Below are positions 14,971 through 22,799 of a stretch of 24,119 nt of DNA, piece after piece. A model generated the notes under the pieces. It was given only the letters and a program-made list of their open reading frames with translations. It had not been told where the DNA came from and did no database searches. The position numbers were made by a program, and so were the translations under genes. Within the stretch, counting starts at the first letter, position 1. Each line of letters begins with the position of its first letter. Source of the stretch: Spartobacteria bacterium UBA5019 (lineage in GTDB: Bacteria > Verrucomicrobiota > Verrucomicrobiia > Chthoniobacterales > Terrimicrobiaceae); the NCBI GenBank assembly GCA_002396485.1, contig DGXZ01000067.1:55236-79354 (forward strand), in the 5' to 3' direction.

Positions 14971-16053
14971 ATGAATTCTTTATCTCGTATACTTCTGATT
15001 GGTAACATGGGTTATATCGGTCCAGTGCTGGCGAGTCACTTGCGCACTGTCATGCCTGAGTGCCGGTTGGTGGGATTCGATGCTGGTTTTTTCGCTGGAT
15101 GCCTTATGAATCCAGCTGATTTTCCGGAGCGGATTTTGGACCAACAAATTTTTGGCGATGTGCGGAGGTTTCCGGCAGAAATCCTTCGGGATTTCGATGC
15201 CATTGTGGCTTTAGCTGCGGTATCGAACGATCCGATGGGGGCTCGCTTCGAGGAAGCGACAGCAGCGATTAACAGCGATGCGCTTGTGGAGATTGCTCGA
15301 GCCGCCCGTGAGGCTGGTGTGCGGGCTTTTGTATTCGCATCGAGTTGTAGCGTGTATGGCGAGGGTGGGGACGGTGCAAAAACTGAAGATTCCAGCGTGA
15401 ATCCGCTCACAGCTTATGCGAGATCGAAGGTGGAAGCGGAAAAGCGCCTCTCTGAATTGGCCTGCGGAAATTTTAGGGTCACTAACCTGCGCTTTGCGAC
15501 GGCGTGCGGTTGGAGCCCTCGTCTCCGGCTCGACTTGGTCCTGAACGATTTTGTGGCCTCGGCCATCACGAGCGGAAAAATCCAGATTTTGAGCGATGGC
15601 TCTCCATGGCGTCCGCTCATCCATGTGCGCGACATGTCCAGGGCTATCGAATGGGCGCTTTGCCGTAGCCGTGAGAATGGTGGCGACTGCGCCGTCTTGA
15701 ACACCGGCTCGAATGATTGGAATTTCACGATTCGCGAATTGGGCTTGGCGGTCGCCAGAGAAATCGATGGCATTGAGGTTTCAATCAACCCCAATGCCTC
15801 TCCCGATAAGCGATCCTACAAGGTGGATTTTTCCCGCTTTGCACAGCTTGCTCCTGCACACCAACCGGCAATGACTCCTGCGGCAACGGTAGTAGAATTG
15901 GTCGAGGGACTCCGGGGCTGCGGATTTTCGAATTCCGAATTCCGAAGTTCCTACCTCATCCGTCTCAATGTGCTTTCAAGGGCACTGGAGTGCGGAGCTT
16001 TGGATAAAAACCTTTTTCCCAAATCAGATTCATCGAATGCTGCGACAAATTGA
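14971..16053 (+). CDS. NAD-dependent extended SDR beside rfbF
   Basis: A 360-residue extended SDR (an ATG at 14968 would add one Met). The glycine motif is 'IGNMGYIG' (10-17), unusual in lacking the leading TGG; 'FASSCSVYG' is at 122-130 and Y149/K153 form YxxxK in 'YARSK'. It shares 'PRLRLDLVLNDFV' with the SDR at 2222. The position after rfbF invites a call of CDP-glucose 4,6-dehydratase. However, the protein lacks that enzyme's N-terminal pattern and its catalytic Asp-Glu, so I call it an epimerase or reductase of unknown substrate. Its stop lies beside a TTGACT that may be the -35 of the next TA gene. Confidence 0.86.
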   Translation: MNSLSRILLIGNMGYIGPVLASHLRTVMPECRLVGFDAGFFAGCLMNPADFPERILDQQIFGDVRRFPAEILRDFDAIVALAAVSNDPMGARFEEATAAINSDALVEIARAAREAGVRAFVFASSCSVYGEGGDGAKTEDSSVNPLTAYARSKVEAEKRLSELACGNFRVTNLRFATACGWSPRLRLDLVLNDFVASAITSGKIQILSDGSPWRPLIHVRDMSRAIEWALCRSRENGGDCAVLNTGSNDWNFTIRELGLAVAREIDGIEVSINPNASPDKRSYKVDFSRFAQLAPAHQPAMTPAATVVELVEGLRGCGFSNSEFRSSYLIRLNVLSRALECGALDKNLFPKSDSSNAATN

Positions 16054-16097
16054 CTGCGAATCGGATTTACTATTACTTGAATCAACGCTCAATAAAC

Positions 16098-16355
16098 ATG
16101 ACCGCGATAAAAGCCACCTTGGATAACGGAAATCTCCTTCTCGACAAACCTCTGCCAAAGTTCGCGGTGCGCTTGCAGGCGCTGGTCGTGATTTCTGACG
16201 ATGATCTGCCTCCACGGGATTTGCCTGCGCAAAAACTTGCCGAAGAGTCTTTCTCCGCGGAGGAGGAATTTGAGGCCATAGGCCTCAGGGATTTCTTTCG
16301 AGACCCGGTGGACGAAGGAATCAACTGGGAGAAATTTTTTGAGGTGGAGAAGTAA
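16098..16355 (+). CDS. AF2212-like antitoxin of the MazF-type module
   Basis: An 85-residue protein: 'MTAIKATLDNGNLLLDKPLP' then 'RLQALVVISDD' fits the AF2212/DUF104-type antitoxin start ('ikAtyenG.l.p.epl'). An acidic C-terminal half ('EESFSAEEEFEAIG', 'DPVDEGINWEKFFEVEK') suits toxin binding. I choose ATG 16098; a TTG at 16050 would add 16 unrelated residues. TTGACT (16050-16055) and TATTAC (16071-16076) upstream may be a promoter. Five bases separate it from the MazF-RfbH fusion, which would be its toxin partner. Confidence 0.75.
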   Translation: MTAIKATLDNGNLLLDKPLPKFAVRLQALVVISDDDLPPRDLPAQKLAEESFSAEEEFEAIGLRDFFRDPVDEGINWEKFFEVEK

Positions 16356-16360
16356 GATTC

Positions 16361-18256
16361 ATGTCCGCGTTTCAACCTGGGGATATTGTGCTGTTGGATT
16401 TCCCCTTCAGCAATAGACAGGGGTCCAAATACCGCCCAGGGCTTGTTCTGGCAGAATCGGACTTCTCTGGTGACTACATTATCGCCTATATCACGAGCAA
16501 CGCCGATTTGGCCCTGCTCTACAGGCACGCCATCTTTCTTAGTAAAGAGGATTTGAGCGTGGGGCGGATGGTGGAGGAGTCGGCTGTGCGGGTGGACAAA
16601 GTCATCACGGTTGCAGTCAAAACGATCGGCAAGGGGCCCGTGGCGAAACTCAAAACGGAAAAACTCAACGAGGTGCTCATGAAATGGAACGCACTTTCGG
16701 TGCGATCTTTCAGTCGTGTGTTCCACTCCTCCAACCGCCCCGGGGACGATCCCGAATTGGCTCCATTCGTTCCCGGAAAATCGAGCGTTCCCTACGCTGG
16801 TCGAGTTTTCACCGAGGAGGAGGTGGTCGCTGGAGCGTCTTCCATGCTGGATTTCTGGCTCACCCTCGGCAAGGAGGGCGATGCATTCGAAGCGGGCCTC
16901 GCGAAATTCCTCGGAGTGAAGCGTAGCATTCTTTGCAACTCCGGATCGTCCGCCAACCTGCTGGCCATTTCCGCCCTTACAAGCCCCAAGTTGGGGGAAC
17001 GCCGCCTGCGTCCTGGCGATGAGGTAATCACAGTCGCTGCCGGTTTTCCGACAACTGTCGCACCGATCCTCCAAAATAGTCTGATACCGGTCTTCATCGA
17101 CAATGATCCAGTGACCGGAAACGCCCGTGTGGAGCAACTCGAGGAGGCTTTTTCGTCGGGAAAAACTAAGGCGGTGATGATGGCTCACACGCTTGGGAAC
17201 CCTTTCGACCTCGGAGCCGTCCTCAAGTTCTGCCGTCAGCACGATCTCTGGCTCATCGAGGACAACTGCGACGCCCTCGGCTGCACCTACTCCATGCCCG
17301 TCGAGTTGGCGCGTGAACTCGCTCTCGACCATCTCCTCAAAATCGCCGAAGCCGGCACCCACCCGCTCATCCGCTTTGAGGGGGATCCCTCTCGCCCCTC
17401 GGCTCTCGACTCTCGACTCCTCACTGCGCCGACAGGCGCCTGGGGCGACCTATCCACGCAATCCTTCTACCCGCCGCACCATCTCACCCTCGGCGAGGGG
17501 GGGGCGGTGAATGTTGTCGGCAATATGCTGCTCAAGACGCTGGTTGAGAGTTTTCGCGACTGGGGGCGCGATTGCTGGTGTGCGAGCGGTGTAGATAACA
17601 CCTGCGGCAAGCGCTTCGGTTGGCAACTCGGAGAACTGCCCCACGGTTACGACCACAAATTCATCTACTCGCACCTCGGCTACAACCTGAAGCCATTGGA
17701 TGTGCAGGCGGCCATCGGGCGCAAACAACTCGAGCGTCTGCCTGCTTTCGTCGAGGCGCGGAAAAAGAATTGGTTCACGCTGCGTGCCGGTCTTTCCGAC
17801 CTCGGCGGGGTGTTCGATTTCATGTTGCCCACGCATGCTGTTTCCTGGTCGCCGGATGGATTTGAGTGGGATGAATCCGGCCACACGACCGATTGCTCTT
17901 GGTTCGGATTCATGCTGCGAGTGAGGGCGGGGGCCCCATTCAGTAAATTCGAGTTCGCTCGGTTCCTCGATGAACGAAAAATCGGCAACCGAATGCTTTT
18001 CGGAGGAAACCTTCTCCGCCAACCCGTCTTTGTGAACCTCAGGAAGGAAAATCCCGCCGTCTTTCGCATTCGCGGCCTTTCTTCCAAGGAAAACGCATCC
18101 TTGGATTCCCGCGCGATCAACACCCTTCTGCCCGGCGCGGATGAAATCATGGAGCAGGCCATCTTCCTTGGCGTTTATCCGGGACTGTCGCAGGCCCAGC
18201 TCGATTATGTCGTGCAAAGTGTTCGCGACTTTGTGGGACGACACACCTGTGTTTGA
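16361..18256 (+). CDS. rfbH: MazF/PemK toxin domain fused to RfbH (CDP-4-keto-6-deoxyglucose-3-dehydrase, E1)
   Basis: One uninterrupted frame of 631 residues. Residues 1-110 are a complete-looking MazF/PemK RNase domain: 'FQPGDIVLLDFPFS', 'YRPGLVL', 'IIAYITS', 'SAVRVDKVITV' and a final helix. From about 115 the protein is RfbH: 'PFVPGKSSVPYAGRVF', 'NSGSSANLLA', 'GDEVITVAAGFPTTV', 'MMAHTLGNPFDL', 'SFYPPHHLTLGEGG', 'RDWGRDCWC', 'GYDHKFIYSHLGYNLK'. H373 occupies the PLP-lysine position, as in E1. Cluster ligands C405, C407, C415 (CxCx7C) and C303 are present. The C303-C405 gap is 101 residues instead of 57 because of a 44-residue insert. Met107 (ATG 16679, preceded by GAGGTG) could start a separate RfbH, so fused and separate products are both possible. 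Confidence 0.9.
   Translation: MSAFQPGDIVLLDFPFSNRQGSKYRPGLVLAESDFSGDYIIAYITSNADLALLYRHAIFLSKEDLSVGRMVEESAVRVDKVITVAVKTIGKGPVAKLKTEKLNEVLMKWNALSVRSFSRVFHSSNRPGDDPELAPFVPGKSSVPYAGRVFTEEEVVAGASSMLDFWLTLGKEGDAFEAGLAKFLGVKRSILCNSGSSANLLAISALTSPKLGERRLRPGDEVITVAAGFPTTVAPILQNSLIPVFIDNDPVTGNARVEQLEEAFSSGKTKAVMMAHTLGNPFDLGAVLKFCRQHDLWLIEDNCDALGCTYSMPVELARELALDHLLKIAEAGTHPLIRFEGDPSRPSALDSRLLTAPTGAWGDLSTQSFYPPHHLTLGEGGAVNVVGNMLLKTLVESFRDWGRDCWCASGVDNTCGKRFGWQLGELPHGYDHKFIYSHLGYNLKPLDVQAAIGRKQLERLPAFVEARKKNWFTLRAGLSDLGGVFDFMLPTHAVSWSPDGFEWDESGHTTDCSWFGFMLRVRAGAPFSKFEFARFLDERKIGNRMLFGGNLLRQPVFVNLRKENPAVFRIRGLSSKENASLDSRAINTLLPGADEIMEQAIFLGVYPGLSQAQLDYVVQSVRDFVGRHTCV
17291..17422 (+). other. 44-codon insert inside rfbH with a small tandem repeat
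   Basis: Compared from memory with E1 (C-X57-C-X-C-X7-C), this stretch, residues about 311-354 of the fusion, is extra. It ends in the low-complexity 'SRPSALDSRLL', encoded by a tandem 7-mer TCTCGAC-TCTCGAC (17404-17417) within a CT-rich tract. The reading frame is kept. It separates the 'DNCDALG' and 'GDLSTQSFYP' segments, which normally lie close together. Confidence 0.6.
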
Positions 18257-18788
18257 GATTTTTCCTACACCCATCGTTGGCGTGAACCTTCTTAAATCGA
18301 AGGTCCACATCGACGACCGCGGCTCGTTCACCAAAACATTCCATGCCGGTTTTTTTGCCGCAAACGGAATGGATTTCACTCCCTGTGAGCAGTTTTTTTC
18401 CATTTCGAAGAAGCATGTGCTTCGCGGACTGCATTTTCAGCTTCCCCCCTCGGCTCATGCAAAGTTGGTCTTCTGTGCCAGCGGTAGGATTCTTGATGTG
18501 GTGGTCGATTTGCGGCGAGGCACAAACTTTGCCCGTGTCCATTCCTGTGAACTTGGAGCAACTGGCGGAGAGTTGCTTTTCATTCCGAAGGGCTGCGCAC
18601 ACGGATTCCTGTCGCTCGAGGAAGACAGTGTCGTTTTTTACCTTACTGATTCGGTGCACGACCCAAGCCGTGATGCGGGCATCTTATGGAATTCAACTGG
18701 CTTTGACTGGGGAATTTCCGCCCCCGTCCTTTCCTCGCGCGATGCTGGATTTCCCCCGTTAGCGGAGTTTTCATCGCCCTTCGCATGA
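18249..18788 (+). CDS. RmlC-like sugar-nucleotide 3,5- or 5-epimerase
   Basis: A 179-residue cupin of the dTDP-4-dehydrorhamnose 3,5-epimerase family. Catalytic His62 lies in 'LRGLHFQLPP', Lys72 in 'HAKLVF', Tyr131 in 'VVFYLTD', and 'LLFIPKGCAHGFLSL' precedes it. I start it at GTG 18249, eight bases inside the end of rfbH, because homologous residues begin there; an ATG at 18141 would add unrelated residues from the rfbH reading. Beside RfbF and RfbH it most likely epimerises a CDP-4-keto-3,6-dideoxyhexose (AscE type). The stop overlaps the next ATG. Confidence 0.86.
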   Translation: MFEIFPTPIVGVNLLKSKVHIDDRGSFTKTFHAGFFAANGMDFTPCEQFFSISKKHVLRGLHFQLPPSAHAKLVFCASGRILDVVVDLRRGTNFARVHSCELGATGGELLFIPKGCAHGFLSLEEDSVVFYLTDSVHDPSRDAGILWNSTGFDWGISAPVLSSRDAGFPPLAEFSSPFA

Positions 18789-19660
18789 AAATTTTTCTGA
18801 CCGGAGGCACGGGATTCATCGGTTCACACTTGCTGAATGAACTTTTAGCCAGGGGGCACGAAGTCCTTGCCTTGCGGCGTGCAGGAAGTGGTCCTCGCAT
18901 CGCCTTGGAGCAAGAGCCCAAGTGGATTGATGCCCCTATGGATTCACTCCCCGATGGAATTTTCGATGACTGCGAAACCCTCGTCCACCTCGCCGCTCAT
19001 TCGGCGAATGTGCCATATGATGGTTTGGAGAATTGCCTCTATTGGAACCTGAAGATTTCGCTCGATTTGGTGGAACGCGCGGCAGCGGAAGGCGTGGGCC
19101 GGTTCTTGGTTGCAGGAAGTTGTTTCGAATACGGAAAAAGCGCAGAGCGATATGAGTTTATTCCTGTGGATGCGCCATTGGAGCCCACTCAAACCTACCC
19201 AGTTTCCAAGGCTGCAGCTGCCGTGGCGCTGACCGGTTGGGCGCGATGCGAGCGGCGAAGCCTGAGCTACCATCGTATTTTTCAAGCTTATGGCGAGGGT
19301 GAGTCGGAAGGGCGTCTGTGGCCGTCGCTCCGGCGAGCGGCGCTGGCGGGTGAGGATTTTCCGATGTCCGCTGGCGGGCAGGTGCGGGATTTCACGCCGG
19401 TGGAGTTCGTGGCGCGCCATTTTGCGGATGCCTTGGAGGGGCCTGCTCCGTTGGCGGGTGAGCCGAGCATCCACCATGTTGGCACTGGTAAGCCAAGAAC
19501 TACTCTTGAGTTCGCTCGGCATTGGTGGAACCGCTGGAATGCCGTTGGTAAACTTCTTCCTGGCATGCTGCCTTATCGCGATGGCGAAGTGATGCGTTAT
19601 GTGCCCGAAGTAACGGGCTATGGCTTGAGCACCGTCTCGAAATCCGACGACACAGCTTGA
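18785..19660 (+). CDS. SDR reductase, CDP-dideoxyhexose synthase type
   Basis: A 291-residue SDR: 'MKIFLTGGTGFIGSHLLNEL' at 1-20, 'AGSCFEYG' with S112, and Y138/K142 as YxxxK in 'YPVSK'. 'SCFEYG' and the short length fit the reductases that finish 3,6-dideoxyhexoses (RfbJ abequose synthase, AscF, Prt relatives), which reduce the 4-ketone with NAD(P)H. Which sugar is formed cannot be told. The ATGA overlap with the epimerase gene links the two. Its last 43 bases overlap the 3' end of the opposing GT2 gene. Confidence 0.84.
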   Translation: MKIFLTGGTGFIGSHLLNELLARGHEVLALRRAGSGPRIALEQEPKWIDAPMDSLPDGIFDDCETLVHLAAHSANVPYDGLENCLYWNLKISLDLVERAAAEGVGRFLVAGSCFEYGKSAERYEFIPVDAPLEPTQTYPVSKAAAAVALTGWARCERRSLSYHRIFQAYGEGESEGRLWPSLRRAALAGEDFPMSAGGQVRDFTPVEFVARHFADALEGPAPLAGEPSIHHVGTGKPRTTLEFARHWWNRWNAVGKLLPGMLPYRDGEVMRYVPEVTGYGLSTVSKSDDTA

Positions 19661-20412
19661 GCTAATGGATCGGGTTGGCGTAGTGCATGAACTGTTCCCG
19701 GCATTTTTAGCATGAGCCCGAGGCAATGTAGGATGTAGCCGTAGGCTGCTGGGCCGTGGAAGCCCTCGAACTCCTTGTAGCGTTTAAAAATGGGCACGGA
19801 TTCGATTCGGGCGCCTAGCTTGGTTGCAGCAAAGAGCATGTTGCCATCAATGTGTCGCGTGTCCGTAATGGCTGACAAATTAAGGCGCTTTAGGAACGCT
19901 GTGCTGTAGCCCACAAAGCCACTATGCCACTCTTTGACTTTCGGGCAGGCGGTCAATAGGCACTCGAGATTGTTTAAAATGGTGATGGCCAGTTTTACCT
20001 TGAAAGGAGTCTCTTCGAGATCGCCGAAGGTTGCTTTCGAGCGGCATCCGTAGGCGACATCCGCGCCGGAGTCCAATTTTGAAAAAAAATCTGGAAGGAA
20101 ACGCGGCGGGTATTGACCGTCGGCATGCAGCATGACGACAAAAGGAATATCAGGCTGGGAGCGAGCGAATCGAAATGCAAGTTTCTGCGAGCCTGCGTAA
20201 CCGAGGTTCCGGGTGGCGCGAAGGACGGTGGCGCGACCTTGCCAAGGGCTGTTTTTCAGAAAATCCGCAGCAATGGTAGCTGTGCCATCGGCGCTGGCGT
20301 TATCAACAACGAGTAGTTGCGAGTTTTGCGCGATAGCTTCAGAAATTTCCCGGATCGTCGGTGCGATTGTCTTGGCGCAGTTATAAGCTGGGAGATATAT
20401 GAGTGGCAGCAT
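19618..20412 (-). CDS. Family-2 glycosyltransferase
   Basis: A 264-residue GT-A fold enzyme: 'MLPLIYLPAYNCAKTIAPTI', 'LLVVDNASADGTATIA' with D37, and the metal-binding Asp98 in 'MLHADGQYPPRF'. 'YGCRSKATFGDLEETPFKVKL' and 'WHSGFVGYSTAFL' resemble polyprenyl-phosphate-type or O-antigen GT2 enzymes. A long C-terminal tail carries 'HALRQPDPLAQA'. It lies three bases after the stop of the large membrane-protein gene and is co-transcribed with it. Its 3' end overlaps the opposing SDR gene by 43 bases. Confidence 0.88.
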   Translation of the reverse strand: MLPLIYLPAYNCAKTIAPTIREISEAIAQNSQLLVVDNASADGTATIAADFLKNSPWQGRATVLRATRNLGYAGSQKLAFRFARSQPDIPFVVMLHADGQYPPRFLPDFFSKLDSGADVAYGCRSKATFGDLEETPFKVKLAITILNNLECLLTACPKVKEWHSGFVGYSTAFLKRLNLSAITDTRHIDGNMLFAATKLGARIESVPIFKRYKEFEGFHGPAAYGYILHCLGLMLKMPGTVHALRQPDPLAQAVSSDFETVLKP

Positions 20413-20415
20413 GGA

Positions 20416-22371
20416 TCAGCTTTTATTAAGTTGAATTAACCGTAAATTCCCTTCGCGGGCGATGACTTTCCCCTGCTTGTCGAAGGTATCGATAGAGTCC
20501 ATCACATCGAGAAAACGGGGGCGCCAAAGTTGGGGGTAAATCCACTCTGGACGGGTTGTTTCCGTCCAAAGACGGCGCGTGTAGAGCAAAACGGCATTGT
20601 TGAAATCGACAGCTATGAGATATTTGAACCCAAGATTGAGTAGATATTCCCTAAGCGCCTCGGTGCCTTTCCCGAATGGGATTCCCGGCGGCGGGCTGGC
20701 CCCGCCCACGGCATTGATGGATTGCATGGGGTTTCGTGAATAATCAAGCCAGTATCCCGCATCGACCATGGTGAGAATTTTATCACCCGGCGGAACTTTT
20801 TCCTGAATAGCTTTGTAGGCTGACTTGAGTTGGGAAGGTAGGAAAGACCGGTCCCTTTCCTTTGCCAGGGCGAGGCTCTGGATTTGAGCGCCGAGTTCTT
20901 GGACTCCGCTTTGGGCGTTTACAAAGACAAAAAGGCCGAGGGCCGCCGCGATGATTCTCATCGGCATTTTTTGCGCGCCATCCGGCAGTTGAATTGTCTT
21001 TTTCAAGCTCGTGGCCAGAAACCAAAGCAAAACTGGGAGCATGATGGGGTAGATGTAGCGGTATTGGTCGTAATAGGCGATTGCAGCGAAACGAAAAACA
21101 ATCAGGCAGCATGCACCCAGCATCCCGGCGAGCACCCAGCCGCGTCCTGACTCGCCTGGCAGAATGGCAGCAATTGCAAGAAGAACCAGCAGAACGACTG
21201 TTGGACAGCCAGTTAGGAAGTTAAAGAGCGAAGCGAAATTTTGCGGCGTTTCTGGAAAGTCAAAAGTCTGGTAGGCTTTTGATACAAATCCGCTAAACGG
21301 AGGAATGACTGGGGCTCCGTTTGATTGATAAAGAACTATCATGAAGGGAATAAGCATTGCTATGCACGCCAGCCCCGAAAAAAGGAATGGAAGGATATTG
21401 TCTGATACTTTGCTTCCGCGATTTTGAAGGAGTCTCCAAATTATCAGACCAGCAAATGTCGAGGCCGCCACAAGAGCGAAGGTGGGGCGGATCGATGAGG
21501 CGGCTGCAGCGAGTAACCCCGCAGGTAGGAAGGCCGCGAGATTTCCATGAAGGCGAAGTGATTTCACCCTCGAAAAGGTTGCAACCAGCGCAACCAGCAG
21601 GCAACCACCTGTCATGGCACCGTTGGTGCTGATCCGGGGGACCGGCACGAACCAAAATGCCAAAAGAAGGAAAAAACCGATCCACCACGCTGGTCCCGTA
21701 ACTCCCCTCAAGGTGGCCATCAGCATTCCAAAAATCATAAGCATTGCCAGACCCCGGTCAGGGACATGGCCGCTCGTTTCGTTACCAACGATCATGACCA
21801 TGGCCTGCAGTAAGGCTTGGCCACCAAATGTGCCTGCGCGTTGAAAACTGAAGGGCTCGATCAAAGTCCCTGTGGCTAGGATTTTTTGTGGAAGCATCAA
21901 GTAGCACACCAAATCATCGTTCGGATCGATCTGGTGAGGCCAGGCGATGGAAGAGGCGAAAGCCAGCGCGGCGAGGCCCCAGATCAGGATGTTCGCTATT
22001 ACGGTTGGGTAGCCGGCACTCGTGGCTTGCGTAGGGGGCGAGGTTCTCTCCTCTGTGGTTTTTCCCTTCTTGGATTTGGATTTTTTTGAAGCAGGCTGCG
22101 GAGCCGTCGCGCTGGTAAGACGCTGCGTAAAAAAGTAAAGAGCAAATGCCGCGCCAGCAAGAACGACTCCGGTCAGCACCGCTGCCTTGGCCAGCGAGAG
22201 CATCATCAAAAAGCCGCCGATCGCGAGCGTCGCGGCCATGCCCCAGGCGGCGGTGAGACCCCAGCCGAGGTCTTCAAATTCCGGACGCTTAAGCGCGCGG
22301 CGGAGGGCTTCGCCATAGCCCCAAAACGAGGCAAAAATCACAAGGCTCCAAAGCAGGACGGGGAAAGACAT
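20416..22371 (-). CDS. Large polytopic membrane protein, GT-C-like glycosyltransferase candidate
   Basis: A 651-residue membrane protein with many hydrophobic helices from residue 1 to about 480 and a soluble C-terminal domain ending in 'ARREGNLRLIQLNKS'-like sequence. A lysine-rich stretch 'KKSKSKKGK' (96-104) should lie in the cytoplasm. The loop 'IDPNDDLVCYLMLPQKIL' (148 onward) puts acidic residues after a helix, as in GT-C enzymes that use lipid-linked sugars. I do not recognise the exact family; a polymerase-like role is an alternative. Its first ten codons and upstream region are repeated twice more to the right, and a heptad tract lies directly before the ATG. Confidence 0.78.
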   Translation of the reverse strand: MSFPVLLWSLVIFASFWGYGEALRRALKRPEFEDLGWGLTAAWGMAATLAIGGFLMMLSLAKAAVLTGVVLAGAAFALYFFTQRLTSATAPQPASKKSKSKKGKTTEERTSPPTQATSAGYPTVIANILIWGLAALAFASSIAWPHQIDPNDDLVCYLMLPQKILATGTLIEPFSFQRAGTFGGQALLQAMVMIVGNETSGHVPDRGLAMLMIFGMLMATLRGVTGPAWWIGFFLLLAFWFVPVPRISTNGAMTGGCLLVALVATFSRVKSLRLHGNLAAFLPAGLLAAAASSIRPTFALVAASTFAGLIIWRLLQNRGSKVSDNILPFLFSGLACIAMLIPFMIVLYQSNGAPVIPPFSGFVSKAYQTFDFPETPQNFASLFNFLTGCPTVVLLVLLAIAAILPGESGRGWVLAGMLGACCLIVFRFAAIAYYDQYRYIYPIMLPVLLWFLATSLKKTIQLPDGAQKMPMRIIAAALGLFVFVNAQSGVQELGAQIQSLALAKERDRSFLPSQLKSAYKAIQEKVPPGDKILTMVDAGYWLDYSRNPMQSINAVGGASPPPGIPFGKGTEALREYLLNLGFKYLIAVDFNNAVLLYTRRLWTETTRPEWIYPQLWRPRFLDVMDSIDTFDKQGKVIAREGNLRLIQLNKS

Positions 22372-22420
22372 GGGAAGTTTTAAGTCTTAAGCATTAAGTT
22401 TTAAGATTCGGAGTTGGCGG
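22342..22420 (-). repeat. Repeat copy A: start of the membrane-protein gene plus upstream heptads
   Basis: This 79-base unit covers the first ten codons ('MSFPVLLWSL') of the 651-residue gene and about 49 bases upstream. The unit 22375-22405, read on the - strand, is CTTAAAA-CTTAATG-CTTAAGA-CTTAAAA-CTT, a period-7 array. Copy B differs at one base over 79. Confidence 0.9.
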
Positions 22421-22496
22421 GTAACTAACCGCGGAGGACACGGAGAGCACGGAGGTTGGGCAGTATAAGCATAATCATGGGCGGCAAAATCATTTT
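22421..22496. other. Short intergenic region with a dispersed-repeat-like word
   Basis: It contains 'CGGAGGACACGGAGAGCACGG' (in part, near 22432-22452), a word I associate with repeated intergenic sequence in Verrucomicrobiota-like genomes. A related run, 'actaacctcgga', occurs at the right edge near 24089. No gene or strong hairpin is seen. Confidence 0.4.
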
Positions 22497-22799
22497 TTAG
22501 TCATGCATTGTCTCTTTCCAATCGATGCCCCTTCGCTGAATGTGCTCTCGCAGGGAATCTTGTTTTATGGATTCAAAGGCTTTGATATCGAAGCGGTAGG
22601 GAAGAGGAAGCTCGTCAAGCTCTGCTGCGATGGATTCGGCTTGCAAGGCGTCAACTCCCCAGAGGGCCAGGTCAATATCGGAAGCAGGTGTATGGCAACC
22701 CTTTGCGCGTGAACCAAAAAGTTTTACCTGTGATACTTCGGGGTGCTGGTTGAGCACGGAACTGATGAGGGAGGCTTCTCGATCTGTGAGCGTGATCAT
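22497..22799 (-). CDS. MNT-type nucleotidyltransferase antitoxin (MntA-like)
   Basis: A 100-residue minimal nucleotidyltransferase. 'KLFGSRAKGCHTPASDIDLALWG' has the GSxAxG and SDIDL signature (D41, D43), with the third acidic residue probably D71 in 'YRFDIKAFE'. In HEPN/MNT modules the MNT protein neutralises the HEPN RNase, in studied cases by adding AMP to it. Its start overlaps the HEPN stop by four bases, so the toxin gene comes first. It looks intact. Confidence 0.9.
   Translation of the reverse strand: MITLTDREASLISSVLNQHPEVSQVKLFGSRAKGCHTPASDIDLALWGVDALQAESIAAELDELPLPYRFDIKAFESIKQDSLREHIQRRGIDWKETMHD

Noticed and set aside
14971..16053. CDP-glucose 4,6-dehydratase (rfbG) call for the SDR after rfbF
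   Set aside because: It has SSCSVYG instead of the Asp-Glu dehydratase motif and lacks the usual N-terminus; position alone is not enough.
16082..17362. A 426-codon open frame on the - strand opposite the antitoxin and rfbH fusion
   Set aside because: No recognisable domain; the + strand frames have strong motifs throughout. It is an antisense shadow of high-GC coding sequence.
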